DNA from: Geobacteraceae bacterium
GTDB taxonomy: Bacteria > Desulfobacterota > Desulfuromonadia > Desulfuromonadales > BM103
Assembly: GCA_024640545.1 (NCBI GenBank)
Contig: JAHEEU010000005.1
Coordinates: 1 to 39,957 of the forward strand
Direction: 5' to 3'
DNA: 39,957 bases
Made by a program: the position numbers and the translations under genes. Under the pieces are notes generated by a model. The model was not told where the DNA came from. It made no database searches and worked only from the letters and a program-made list of their open reading frames with translations. Shown here one piece after another: positions 31,561-39,957 of this stretch (its first letter is position 1; each line of letters opens with the position of its first letter).

Positions 31561-32889
31561 ATGACCCGTCAGGAAATAATGAAAGTCATTCAGGAAAAGA
31601 GTGTTAATTTCTTCCGTCTGCAATTTGTCGATATTTTTGGTTTCATGAAAAACGTTGCGATCCCTCTCAGCCAGATCGAAAAGGCCCTGGACGGCCAAAT
31701 GATGTTTGACGGGTCGTCGATTGACGGTTTTGTGAGAATCAATGAATCGGACATGTATCTCAAACCAGATTTCAATACCTTCGTGGTCCTGCCCTGGCGA
31801 AGCAAGAACGGCGTCAATGCGGCTCGCATCATCTGCGATGTCTACAAGTCCGACGGGACACCCTTCGAGGGATGCCCAAGGGTAAACTTGCAGAGGGTCC
31901 TGGCAGAGGCCAAGCATCTCGGCTACACCATGAATGTTGGGACCGAGTGTGAATTTTTTCTTTTCAACAAAGACGAGAAGGGGAACCTGGCCACGGAAAC
32001 AAATGATGTCGCCGGATATTTCGACGTTGACCCGGATGACACGGGTATCGGCTGCCGCCGAGAGATCATTGAAACCCTCGAGGCCATGGACTTTGAGGTC
32101 GAGGCCTCTCATCACGAGGTGGCCGAGGGCCAGCATGAGATCAACTTCAAATATGCCGATGCTCTGAAGGCCGCAGACAATACCGTGACATTCAAGTGGG
32201 TGGTCCGCTCGATAGCCGCAAAATACGGCTTCCACGCCACGTTCATGCCCAAGCCGGTTTTCGGCATCAACGGCTCCGGCATGCATACGAATCAGTCTCT
32301 CTTCAACCTGGACGGCAGCAATGCGTTTTTTGATGAAAAAGGGCCGCTGAAGCTAAGTGAAACGGCCTATCATTATATCGCCGGCATTATTAAAAACGCG
32401 CGCGGGTTTACTGCCGTGACCAACCCCCTGGTCAACTCCTATAAACGCCTTGTGCCGGGCTATGAAGCTCCGGTTTACGTCGCCTGGTCGGCCTCCAACC
32501 GCTCGGCGATGATCCGCATCCCTGCGTCTCGAGGGCTGGGCACCCGTACCGAAGTGCGCTGCCCGGACCCGGCCTGCAATCCGTACCTGGCTCTGGCAAT
32601 GATGCTCGGTTCAGGTCTCGACGGGGTGAAGAACAAGCTTGCCGCTCCGGCTTCGATCAACGTTGATATTTTCAAAATGACGCCGGAGGAAAAAGAGGCC
32701 TCGGGCATCGACAGCTTGCCTGCCAACCTGCAAGAGGCAATTGATGCCTTCAAGGAGAACCCGATCGCCAGAGAGGCCCTTGGCGAGCACATTTACAACA
32801 AGTATATCGAGGGGAAAGAGAAAGAATGGGATTCCTACCGGACGGCAGTCACCGACTGGGAGGTTAAGACATATATGAAAAACTACTAG
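31561..32889 (+). CDS. glnA: Type I glutamine synthetase (GSI-alpha-like)
   Basis: [73 protein letters not shown]. Confidence 0.96.
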   Translation: MTRQEIMKVIQEKSVNFFRLQFVDIFGFMKNVAIPLSQIEKALDGQMMFDGSSIDGFVRINESDMYLKPDFNTFVVLPWRSKNGVNAARIICDVYKSDGTPFEGCPRVNLQRVLAEAKHLGYTMNVGTECEFFLFNKDEKGNLATETNDVAGYFDVDPDDTGIGCRREIIETLEAMDFEVEASHHEVAEGQHEINFKYADALKAADNTVTFKWVVRSIAAKYGFHATFMPKPVFGINGSGMHTNQSLFNLDGSNAFFDEKGPLKLSETAYHYIAGIIKNARGFTAVTNPLVNSYKRLVPGYEAPVYVAWSASNRSAMIRIPASRGLGTRTEVRCPDPACNPYLALAMMLGSGLDGVKNKLAAPASINVDIFKMTPEEKEASGIDSLPANLQEAIDAFKENPIAREALGEHIYNKYIEGKEKEWDSYRTAVTDWEVKTYMKNY

Positions 32890-33114
32890 GATTCTCGGCA
32901 ACCGGGACGTTGATCAAACATCGGCCTGTGTCGCCAGTCTCTCTAAAAGAACCCGGTGACGAGAGTTTATCAAAGAGGTGAACGCCTGATTAAAACACCG
33001 CGAAGGAATATCGGGGGTTTTTAACTTTTAACTCTCCTAGCGTTCTGCGTTGATATTTGGTTGATCAAATATCCTTAGAACTTCTGAGAAAGACTGGCAG
33101 CAATACTTATAAGA

Positions 33115-33150
33115 AAGCCCCAGCCAGCGAAGTCTGGTTGGGGCTTTTTT
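33115..33150 (+). terminator. Intrinsic terminator
   Basis: AAGCCCCAGCCAG-N6-CTGGTTGGGGCTT followed by T-run. Confidence 0.85.
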
Positions 33151-33252
33151 GTCTCAATTGAAGCGCAAAAATCTTACTGGCCCTGCAATCTAGGAATCCG
33201 GCCCCTGCCTTTAATCCGTCCTGTCAGTAGTAACAAAAAAGAAGGAAGAGGG

Positions 33253-33486
33253 TTATAGAGGAGAACGCCTGTCGGGGCCGTTAAAGGGGCGATAGGCCTC
33301 ACGCCTGTCCTTCACTCTAATAGGGTCAATACCAACAGTTACCCAACCACTCGATCGTTTAAATTTCATTAAGTATTTCTTTTCGAGTAGGACATCAAGT
33401 GCTGAAGACGTCAGGTATTGATAAGTCCCATCTCTTGTAATGACATGAAGAAGCTGTTGCTCGGTTCTGGGATCAGACATGTTCAT
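33253..33486 (-). CDS. Small conserved-looking hypothetical protein
   Basis: 77 aa with RBS AAAGGAGATGAAC; C-terminus DRREAYRPFNGPDRRSPL. Confidence 0.65.
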   Translation of the reverse strand: MNMSDPRTEQQLLHVITRDGTYQYLTSSALDVLLEKKYLMKFKRSSGWVTVGIDPIRVKDRREAYRPFNGPDRRSPL

Positions 33487-33712
33487 CTCCTTTCTCCCTT
33501 AACCTTAGTAAAATACTGCCTATAACAATCTACATAGACCTCTCGCAACAATTATGCCGTTAAAAAACTTTTAATATCCAATGAGTTGCGCTTCACCTCC
33601 TAGCGAACTGGCGAGGATGTAAAATTATCCGACGTGAATTTGCTAAGCTGATAAGCATGATAAGCTCTTTCAGTTTTCACAGCAGAGATAATACAGAAAC
33701 GTTGATCACACG

Positions 33713-33740
33713 GCCCCAGCCATCCCCGGTTGGGGCTTTT
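33713..33740 (+). terminator. Intrinsic terminator-like hairpin
   Basis: GCCCCAGCC-N6-GGTTGGGGC-TTTT. Confidence 0.65.
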
Positions 33741-33917
33741 ATTTATCCGCATCATTTGGCATTGCTTAGATTGGCGAAAATGCAAAATTCTTATGTCTGC
33801 AATGTAAGAAAAAGCCCCAGGTCCCGAGATCGAGGGCTTTCGCGTCTGATTGATGGTGATCAATAAGAATGGCCCCCCCAAGTCGGAAGTGCCATTTTCA
33901 TGCCTTACAGATGGAAT

Positions 33918-34259
33918 TTATTGCGGAGGGTCAACCACGCAGTAGAATGAGGTATCATCCTCACACGGGAGATAATAAATATCACCTTCCTCCACGTAGT
34001 AATAGGTTTGACCTCCAACAACGACAGTTCTTGCCCCATATGGTAAAGTAGCTCGTCGGGTGCCCACGGCAACATTTCCATGGGGACCTTTCACCGCAAC
34101 GTTACCTCTTGGTCGTTCTACAACTTCTCCACCATGTCGACCTTCAACAGCTCTCTCTCCACGGGGAAAGGCCTCTACATTACTCCACAAGCATGAAAAA
34201 ACCATGACCGCAACCAAAAGTAAAAATGAAGCCAGATTTCTAGGTTTCTCTAATCTCAT
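33918..34259 (-). CDS. Secreted hypothetical protein with GNVAV repeats and Tyr-rich C-terminal region
   Basis: Signal peptide, RGNVAVKGPHGNVAVG, LPYGARTVVVGGQTYYYVEEGDIYYLP. Confidence 0.65.
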   Translation of the reverse strand: MRLEKPRNLASFLLLVAVMVFSCLWSNVEAFPRGERAVEGRHGGEVVERPRGNVAVKGPHGNVAVGTRRATLPYGARTVVVGGQTYYYVEEGDIYYLPCEDDTSFYCVVDPPQ

Positions 34260-34444
34260 AATATACCCTTTCAGGATTCTGAATATGTTGAATATCCTTT
34301 AGTAGTTGGAGGTATCTATTATCTAGTTTGGTTATTTTCTCGTGTCATTCATCCGTATCCAACCCTGTCTGCTGCGGATGAAGTAATACCACTGACTATT
34401 TCCTGGCCACAGACTAAACCGTGGGAAAGTTGTGGCTTGTAACG

Positions 34445-35155
34445 CTATTCAATCCAACCTTGTTCCTGGAACCGCTTTTTAAGTACGTCTGCAATTTCCT
34501 TTGCAATGTCCCTAGCCCTGCCCTCGAGCGAGTCGTTGCCGGTTTTGTGATCATGTATTTTCATGCCAGTGCTGACAATGAGACCCAAAGGGTTATGTGT
34601 GGCAGCTAGTGCCAGGACACCCACCGCCCCACCCGGGGTTTTGGGCCCTGTCGAATCTGCCGAACCAGACCCAAGTTTGCGCAATCCATTAGCTGTCATT
34701 TGGAAGCCTTCGGCCGCCACCTTCAATTCAGATTCTCCAGAACCAAAGCCGATAACGATCCGCTTTTTTTCACTGCCCTCAGACACGGAAACGAGGGCTC
34801 CCCGAATAACAAGATCGTTGACCTGTGGCTTGGTCTCCGCCGTTGGCCTTGCTGCCGGCATCCCCATGGCGCTGATGTTTTTCACCAGGTTGGAGGCAAT
34901 TTCAGCACCCAGTTTGCGGCCTGCGTCGATTTGCTCAGTAGTTTGTGGCGTGTCATGATCAGAAAATTTCTCGGACAGCGCAGAATCCGCAGGAACATCG
35001 GCTGCTGTGGCGACGAAGTCGTAGACCCAAATGTGATCTGGTTTAGGGATTTCCTGAACCACGATTTCGTTTCTTTCTGTGATTTTTGTCCCAGCGTAAA
35101 CCGCGAGGGGCAGTAGCAAAAACAAAAAAAGCAGAATATAGCTACGTGTTTTCAT
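34445..35155 (-). CDS. DUF4410-like secreted protein
   Basis: Signal peptide; IWVYDFVATAADVPADSA...LGAEIASNLVKNISAMGMPA...LVIRGALVSVSEGSEKKRIVIGFGSGESELKV. Confidence 0.75.
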   Translation of the reverse strand: MKTRSYILLFLFLLLPLAVYAGTKITERNEIVVQEIPKPDHIWVYDFVATAADVPADSALSEKFSDHDTPQTTEQIDAGRKLGAEIASNLVKNISAMGMPAARPTAETKPQVNDLVIRGALVSVSEGSEKKRIVIGFGSGESELKVAAEGFQMTANGLRKLGSGSADSTGPKTPGGAVGVLALAATHNPLGLIVSTGMKIHDHKTGNDSLEGRARDIAKEIADVLKKRFQEQGWIE

Positions 35156-35295
35156 TGGAGACCTCCCTTTAATAGATTTAAGTTGAAAGGTTACCTAATA
35201 AACATCATGCATGATATTGATTGTTTCATTAAACGTGAATAATAAGATCACTAAGATGGTAATTTGGGTATAACAACGCCCAAGGACACTATGCA

Positions 35296-36252
35296 TCACC
35301 AAAATGTACTCAACCCAACGACGAAACTGTCCGAATCAACGCCGTTAGATTCCAGCGTTCGAGTGCCTACGTAAGATATTTTGCCTCCAAAGTGACGATT
35401 CAAAGGTATACCGACGCCGAGTGCCCATATCAGGTCCTGCTTACAATCGTCTTTTTGGGTCCCGTCAATTGAGGAACGGCCGCCATAATCATATCCGGCA
35501 CTCGCGCTCGCCCAAACCCCAGGGCGGAAGGTATAAATGAGATGCCCATTCAGTGAGTAAAGCGGGTCCTGCTCAAGTTTATGTTTGTTAAGGAAATCGT
35601 TATTGTCAGTATATATTGCAACGATTGCGGTCGTTTCAAACGACCATTTCCCTCGAGCATGGATTAATCCGATCTGGGGGCGGAAGGTGAACCGGTTGGT
35701 GCCGAGGTTGATGAGTTTATCGTCCATGTATTCACCGGTAGGCAGTTGAACTGACAGCCCTGTGCCGACAATGGTTTCAACCTTCGTTGCTGCACGATAT
35801 TTAGCGTACTCCTGAGGCTGCAGAGGCGGTGCACCGTAAAGATTGATCGCAAGCCGAACAATAGTGTCAGTCCAACCATTCCGCCTGACAGTTGTTGGGA
35901 CGCCGTCAACCAATCCTTCCCAACGGCCCTTCTGGTACCCTTGCAGAAAATCGATCCTGGCTGATTTATCAAATAAGGAAAATGTTCGAGTGTACTTCGC
36001 TACCCAGGTATCCAGATCTACTTGAGCATCTTCAATTTTGAGGACAGGGTCAAAGCTGATGTCAGCATTGGTATAGGCATAGCCCGCGCCGGCAAAGTTC
36101 GTATCAATGGGGAGATGGGCCCATCTCCTAGGCTCTAACTCCTCTGCAAGGCCTGAATTTGCACAGGATATTAACAATTGAAACAAAAGAAGTCCGTAGA
36201 CAAATCTATTTCCCAATTTACATTGGAAAAACATGCGACGACCCCCCAGCAA
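35296..36252 (-). CDS. Outer-membrane transporter-like beta-barrel (phenol-degradation MetA-pathway-like family)
   Basis: PRRWAHLPIDTNFAGAGYAYTNADI...GLSVQLPTGEYMDDKLINLGTNRFTFRPQIGLIHARGKWSFETTA; C-terminal aromatic FW. Confidence 0.75.
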   Translation of the reverse strand: MLGGRRMFFQCKLGNRFVYGLLLFQLLISCANSGLAEELEPRRWAHLPIDTNFAGAGYAYTNADISFDPVLKIEDAQVDLDTWVAKYTRTFSLFDKSARIDFLQGYQKGRWEGLVDGVPTTVRRNGWTDTIVRLAINLYGAPPLQPQEYAKYRAATKVETIVGTGLSVQLPTGEYMDDKLINLGTNRFTFRPQIGLIHARGKWSFETTAIVAIYTDNNDFLNKHKLEQDPLYSLNGHLIYTFRPGVWASASAGYDYGGRSSIDGTQKDDCKQDLIWALGVGIPLNRHFGGKISYVGTRTLESNGVDSDSFVVGLSTFW

Positions 36253-36779
36253 TTTTCAAAAACCCAGATAAATTAAGGTCTCGTCAATCTACACTAGGCG
36301 TGTTTCTAGATCAAAGAGGAAAGTCTCTCAGTTTTTTTAATTGGTTTCCTTATCTAAAGGCTTCCTGAACCTTGCCGCTATTGGTAACTCTCTTAAGGAC
36401 AGCGTGGTCTTGTTAGTAGCGTTCGGCTCGGGAAAGATGATATGTTAACGCCTAGCTTTGTTTATAATTAATGCAGGGCCATTTCGAGACTTGTGCCTTC
36501 CTTTGCACCGTGTCCACCTCCAGAAGTCTCCTCATGCGAGTTTGCTGCCTTCAAGCACATCAAACCCAAGCCGGGAGCCCTGCAAGGTATTCAGGCGGCA
36601 TTGCGCCAAGAGCAAAGATCATCGCTTTGGCAATATCACAAGTTGCCCCGCCGAACATTACAACGCTCATATAAAGAACAATAAACCATGTAGCCGCAAG
36701 GAATTAAAAGCTTTTTCACAAATTTCTCTGGCACTTATGCAGAAGTAAAAGTTTCCAAAAAATTCAAGAGGACTGATGC

Positions 36780-38618
36780 ATGTTCTTCACCCGAAAAGTA
36801 ATCAGCGTAGAGGTTCGCTGGCTGTTCTGGCTTTTTGTTTTCAATATAATTCTGGCCGTAGCGGTGTCATGCCTATACCTGAGGACTTCGGGGGCGGCGC
36901 CTGAATCAACGGCTCTTGCCCTGTGGTTACTCTCCGCGATAAGCCATTATTCATCAATTGGCATCATCCCGTTTTTACTGTGCTATTTTTATCTCTTATC
37001 CTTAAGGAGAAGCCCTCGCTGGTTGAACATATTCGTTGTGATATTGTTCTCCTTCGCAGCATCTTTGCTGTTTGTTGACGTTATCGTATACGGATTATAT
37101 CGTTTTCATCTGAACGGTATGGTGTGGAACCTCATTGTAAGTGGGGTTGCCCTAGAGGTGCTATCGATACCCTGGACGACTTGGCTCGCCTTTGCTTTAG
37201 CCGTTGGCACAATCATCCTGGTACAGATCATTGCTGTGACATTGTTGCAGCGATATGTGCACAAGCTGCCGAAAATTCTCACCGTTGCAGTGTTCCTTGT
37301 GGTGATCATGATCGCCAACCAAGCCATCTATGCGTGGGCAGATTTTGTGCAATATTCTCCCGTGACCCGTTATGCCAACCTGCTCCCCGCCTACCGACCC
37401 CTTACTGCTAAACGCTTTCTCACCAGAATAGGGTTCAAACCAGTCTCGCACCCGCCCGCTTGGTCCGAACCTGTCTGGAGCAGCCTGCACTATCCACTTG
37501 AAGAACTTCAATGCGCCCCCCCTGAAAAACGCAAGAACATCCTAATGATTGTCATCGATTGCTGGCGCTTCGACATGCTGAATCTGGAGGCCGCCCCGAA
37601 AATCACTGAATTTGCGGCTGACAGCTTGGTTTTTGAAAACAACTACAGTGCGGGGAACACCACAAGGTTCAGTTTTTTCTCGTTGCTGTACGGAATATAC
37701 GGTACATACTGGCAGGCCTTCTTGACCGAGCAGCGGGGGCCTGAGTTGCTGCACCAGGTCAGGAAAGCCGGTTATGATGTCGGTATATACGCAAGTGCAC
37801 CACTATCCAACCCTGAGTTCGACCAGACCGTATTTGTTGACCTGCTCGACAGAATCAGCTTGAATCAACCAGGCAACCGGCCAGTGGACAGGGACGTGAC
37901 CATTACTGATAAGATGGTTAAGTTCCTCAAGGAGCATGACCCTTCACGGCCGTTTTTCGGTCTGCTTTTCTATGACGCCATTCATGCAAAACAGTTCCCT
38001 CCCGAGTTTGCCAAACACACTCCCTACCTCGAAAACGTCAACTACATTACTCTTGGTCCCGGGCAGGACCCAGTGCCGATGCGCAACGCCTACCTCAATG
38101 CCATGGCCTTCGTCGATGCCAATATTGGAGCAGTGCTTGAAACGATCGGGCAACGGGGACTTCTCGACGACACCGTGGTGATCATAACCGGTGACCATGG
38201 CGAGGAGATCAATGATCTTGGGCTCAACTACTGGGGACACAACAGCAACTTCGCCCAGTATCAGGTTCGCACCCCTTTGATAGTGAGAGTTCCCGGGCAG
38301 GTTCCCAGACGTTTTACCCATGTCACCACCCACCTTGACGTCGTACCGACCCTCATGCAGGTCGTATTCGGTTGCACCACGCCATCGTCGAGTTACAGCA
38401 ATGGTTATCTTTTGACTGATCCTGTCAGTCGACAGTTCGTGCATGTGAGTACTTGGGATAGCTTTGCCTTGGTGGAGAAGAACAGGATAAGTATCTTCGA
38501 GAATAAGGGTAGCTCCGAGGTGGTAGACGCCAGCTATCAACCGATCGAGGGGGCAGCGGTTGAACCAAAGCTTTACCGGGCAGCCCTTGAAGGAATGAGC
38601 ACCTTTTATGCACGATAA
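36780..38618 (+). CDS. YejM/PbgA-like membrane sulfatase-fold protein
   Basis: N-terminal TM helices; ILMIVIDCWRFDMLNLEAAPKITEFA, NNYSAGNTTRFSFFSLLYGIYGTYW, VVIITGDHGEEIND. Confidence 0.88.
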   Translation: MFFTRKVISVEVRWLFWLFVFNIILAVAVSCLYLRTSGAAPESTALALWLLSAISHYSSIGIIPFLLCYFYLLSLRRSPRWLNIFVVILFSFAASLLFVDVIVYGLYRFHLNGMVWNLIVSGVALEVLSIPWTTWLAFALAVGTIILVQIIAVTLLQRYVHKLPKILTVAVFLVVIMIANQAIYAWADFVQYSPVTRYANLLPAYRPLTAKRFLTRIGFKPVSHPPAWSEPVWSSLHYPLEELQCAPPEKRKNILMIVIDCWRFDMLNLEAAPKITEFAADSLVFENNYSAGNTTRFSFFSLLYGIYGTYWQAFLTEQRGPELLHQVRKAGYDVGIYASAPLSNPEFDQTVFVDLLDRISLNQPGNRPVDRDVTITDKMVKFLKEHDPSRPFFGLLFYDAIHAKQFPPEFAKHTPYLENVNYITLGPGQDPVPMRNAYLNAMAFVDANIGAVLETIGQRGLLDDTVVIITGDHGEEINDLGLNYWGHNSNFAQYQVRTPLIVRVPGQVPRRFTHVTTHLDVVPTLMQVVFGCTTPSSSYSNGYLLTDPVSRQFVHVSTWDSFALVEKNRISIFENKGSSEVVDASYQPIEGAAVEPKLYRAALEGMSTFYAR

Positions 38619-38703
38619 CAATTTCTTTTTCAGAAAGTTGTGGTCAAAGCTGGGGGGCTTATTTATATTCCTACTTTTTCCGGGTGCTCAGATTACTCCC
38701 TAA
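38608..38703 (+). CDS. Possible 31-aa hydrophobic small protein overlapping the sulfatase stop
   Basis: MHDNNFFFRKLWSKLGGLFIFLLFPGAQITP, ATG inside the end of the sulfatase gene. Confidence 0.3.
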   Translation: MHDNNFFFRKLWSKLGGLFIFLLFPGAQITP

Positions 38704-38835
38704 AGGTATACCCACCCCAACTGTTTTGCAGCATGACTTACCGGGCGTTCCCACGGAATTATGACCTGTTTCTCATCGCGTCCAATGACCCAAGTGGTAT
38801 ATTTGAATCATTCTTATCCAACTGCGGAGGTAGTC

Positions 38836-39321
38836 ATGTTCAGGAAATACGTGCTGACGACAGGGCTTTTCTTGGCGATGCTGACCTATGCTTCTGCAGA
38901 GGTCTATCGTTGCCGAACCGCGGATGGCCGGTTGGTTATGACGGACAACCAGACCAAACTGCCTGCTGGTTGCACGCCGGTTGAAAATCCTCCAGGGACG
39001 GGCACCTTCAATGTCATGCCGAGCACCGAAGGGAGCGCCGTCCAGAGCCCTGCAAGGCAAAGTGAGGAGGCAGCCAGGCCCGACGCAACCGGAGGGAGTG
39101 CCGTGCAGGACCAGGCTCAAGCGCTGGTGCAGGGCTATAATGATGCCGTGACCAGACGCTACCATTCGAGCCGGGTCGTTGAGCAACAGCGGGCCATGCG
39201 GGAGATTACTGAATTGCGGCAGAAGAAACAGGAGACCCTTGAAAGCCTCGCCAAAAGCAGTCTAAGCCTTGATGAACGCAACTCAGTCAGAAAGATTCTC
39301 GATGGTATACCGCCCCGATGA
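38836..39321 (+). CDS. DUF4124-like secreted protein
   Basis: Upstream GGAGG; MFRKYVLTTGLFLAMLTYASAEVYRCRTADGRLVMTDNQTKLPAGCTPV. Confidence 0.75.
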   Translation: MFRKYVLTTGLFLAMLTYASAEVYRCRTADGRLVMTDNQTKLPAGCTPVENPPGTGTFNVMPSTEGSAVQSPARQSEEAARPDATGGSAVQDQAQALVQGYNDAVTRRYHSSRVVEQQRAMREITELRQKKQETLESLAKSSLSLDERNSVRKILDGIPPR

Positions 39322-39467
39322 CGGCTGTTATCGTGCACGTCCGGGAACACAGCGCTTCGTGGCAGGGAAATCATCGCCTCGGGCGGGGCGGCGCCGGGAA
39401 TCATGGCTCCGACATTGATTTGTCTGGCAAGACATCACAGCTGAAAGGCATCGTGAGAAGTTGACTT

Positions 39468-39957
39468 ATGACCCAGGGTTCCTTTGCTGGTGACATCTTC
39501 TGGGGGCTGCATTTTCTCATCCAGGTCACGCTGATCGTCAGGGTGCTGCTGCGGCCTCATCGGGATCCTGCGTCACGGGTCGCCTGGGTCGTGGTCATCA
39601 TCGCCCTGCCGGTGCTGGGGTTCCTGGCCTACATCCTGCTGGGCGAAACGAACATCGGCCGACGCCGCAAGGAGCGCATGCGCATCATCCTTGCCCAGTT
39701 GGCGGAGGTGAACGTCGACCCGGAGGCTCAGAAGGCGAACCTTCCCGGCGATGTGCCCCAGGATTACGCGCACCTGTTTCAGGCCGGGAAAACGGTCAAC
39801 GGCTTTGACGTCATCGGCGGCAATCGGGCGCACCTTCCGGAGGACTCAAATGCGACCATCGCCTCGCTGGTGGCAGACATCGACGCCGCGACTGACCACG
39901 TCCACCTGACCTTCTACATCTGGCTGCCGGACAACAACGGCTGCAAGGTGGCGCAGG
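39468..39957 (+). CDS. Cardiolipin synthase, N-terminal fragment (runs off right edge)
   Basis: MTQGSFAGDIFWGLHFLIQVTLIVRVLLRPHRDPASRVAWVVVIIALPVLGFLAYILLGETNIGRRR...IDAATDHVHLTFYIW. Confidence 0.88.
   Translation, partial: MTQGSFAGDIFWGLHFLIQVTLIVRVLLRPHRDPASRVAWVVVIIALPVLGFLAYILLGETNIGRRRKERMRIILAQLAEVNVDPEAQKANLPGDVPQDYAHLFQAGKTVNGFDVIGGNRAHLPEDSNATIASLVADIDAATDHVHLTFYIWLPDNNGCKVAQ

Noticed and set aside
36458-36748. Short plus-strand ORFs between the transporter-like gene and the sulfatase
   Set aside because: No RBS, no domain, overlapping in several frames; probably noncoding intergenic sequence.

Overview
The window is a bacterial chromosomal segment. Gene content suggests a Desulfuromonadales-type deltaproteobacterium, but this is inference only. 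The left half is an anaerobic nitrate respiration island. A minus-strand operon runs membrane-anchored cytochrome c - narG - narH - narJ - narI - narK1 - narK2 (12565 down to 2391), followed by a single-PAS protein and a YciI-like protein. Diverging from it is a telescoped plus-strand molybdenum cofactor and oxyanion-uptake operon: mobA - mobB - HTH-only ModE-like - modA/B/C-like ABC transporter - moeA (12829..18190). The shared intergenic region holds a near-consensus FNR/CRP-family box (TTGAC-CTGC-ATCAA). Further right are a Dcu-type C4-dicarboxylate carrier with an aspartase carrying an N-terminal cNMP-binding-like domain, an FMN-binding glutamate-synthase-family protein, an RluA-type pseudouridine synthase, a GNAT/Rrf2 pair, a TAXI solute-binding protein / secreted alpha-beta hydrolase / MlaA cluster, a GSI-alpha-like glutamine synthetase, several secreted or outer-membrane proteins, a YejM-like sulfatase, a DUF4124-like protein and a truncated cardiolipin synthase. 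A truncated ResB-like gene sits at the left edge. The strongest undescribed candidate is a ~90-nt minus-strand small RNA gene at about 30869..30959, between mlaA and glnA. It has a TTGACA promoter, a 5' hairpin starting at the predicted TSS, a C-rich anti-Shine-Dalgarno stretch and an intrinsic terminator. No tRNA, rRNA, CRISPR array or transposase was recognised.
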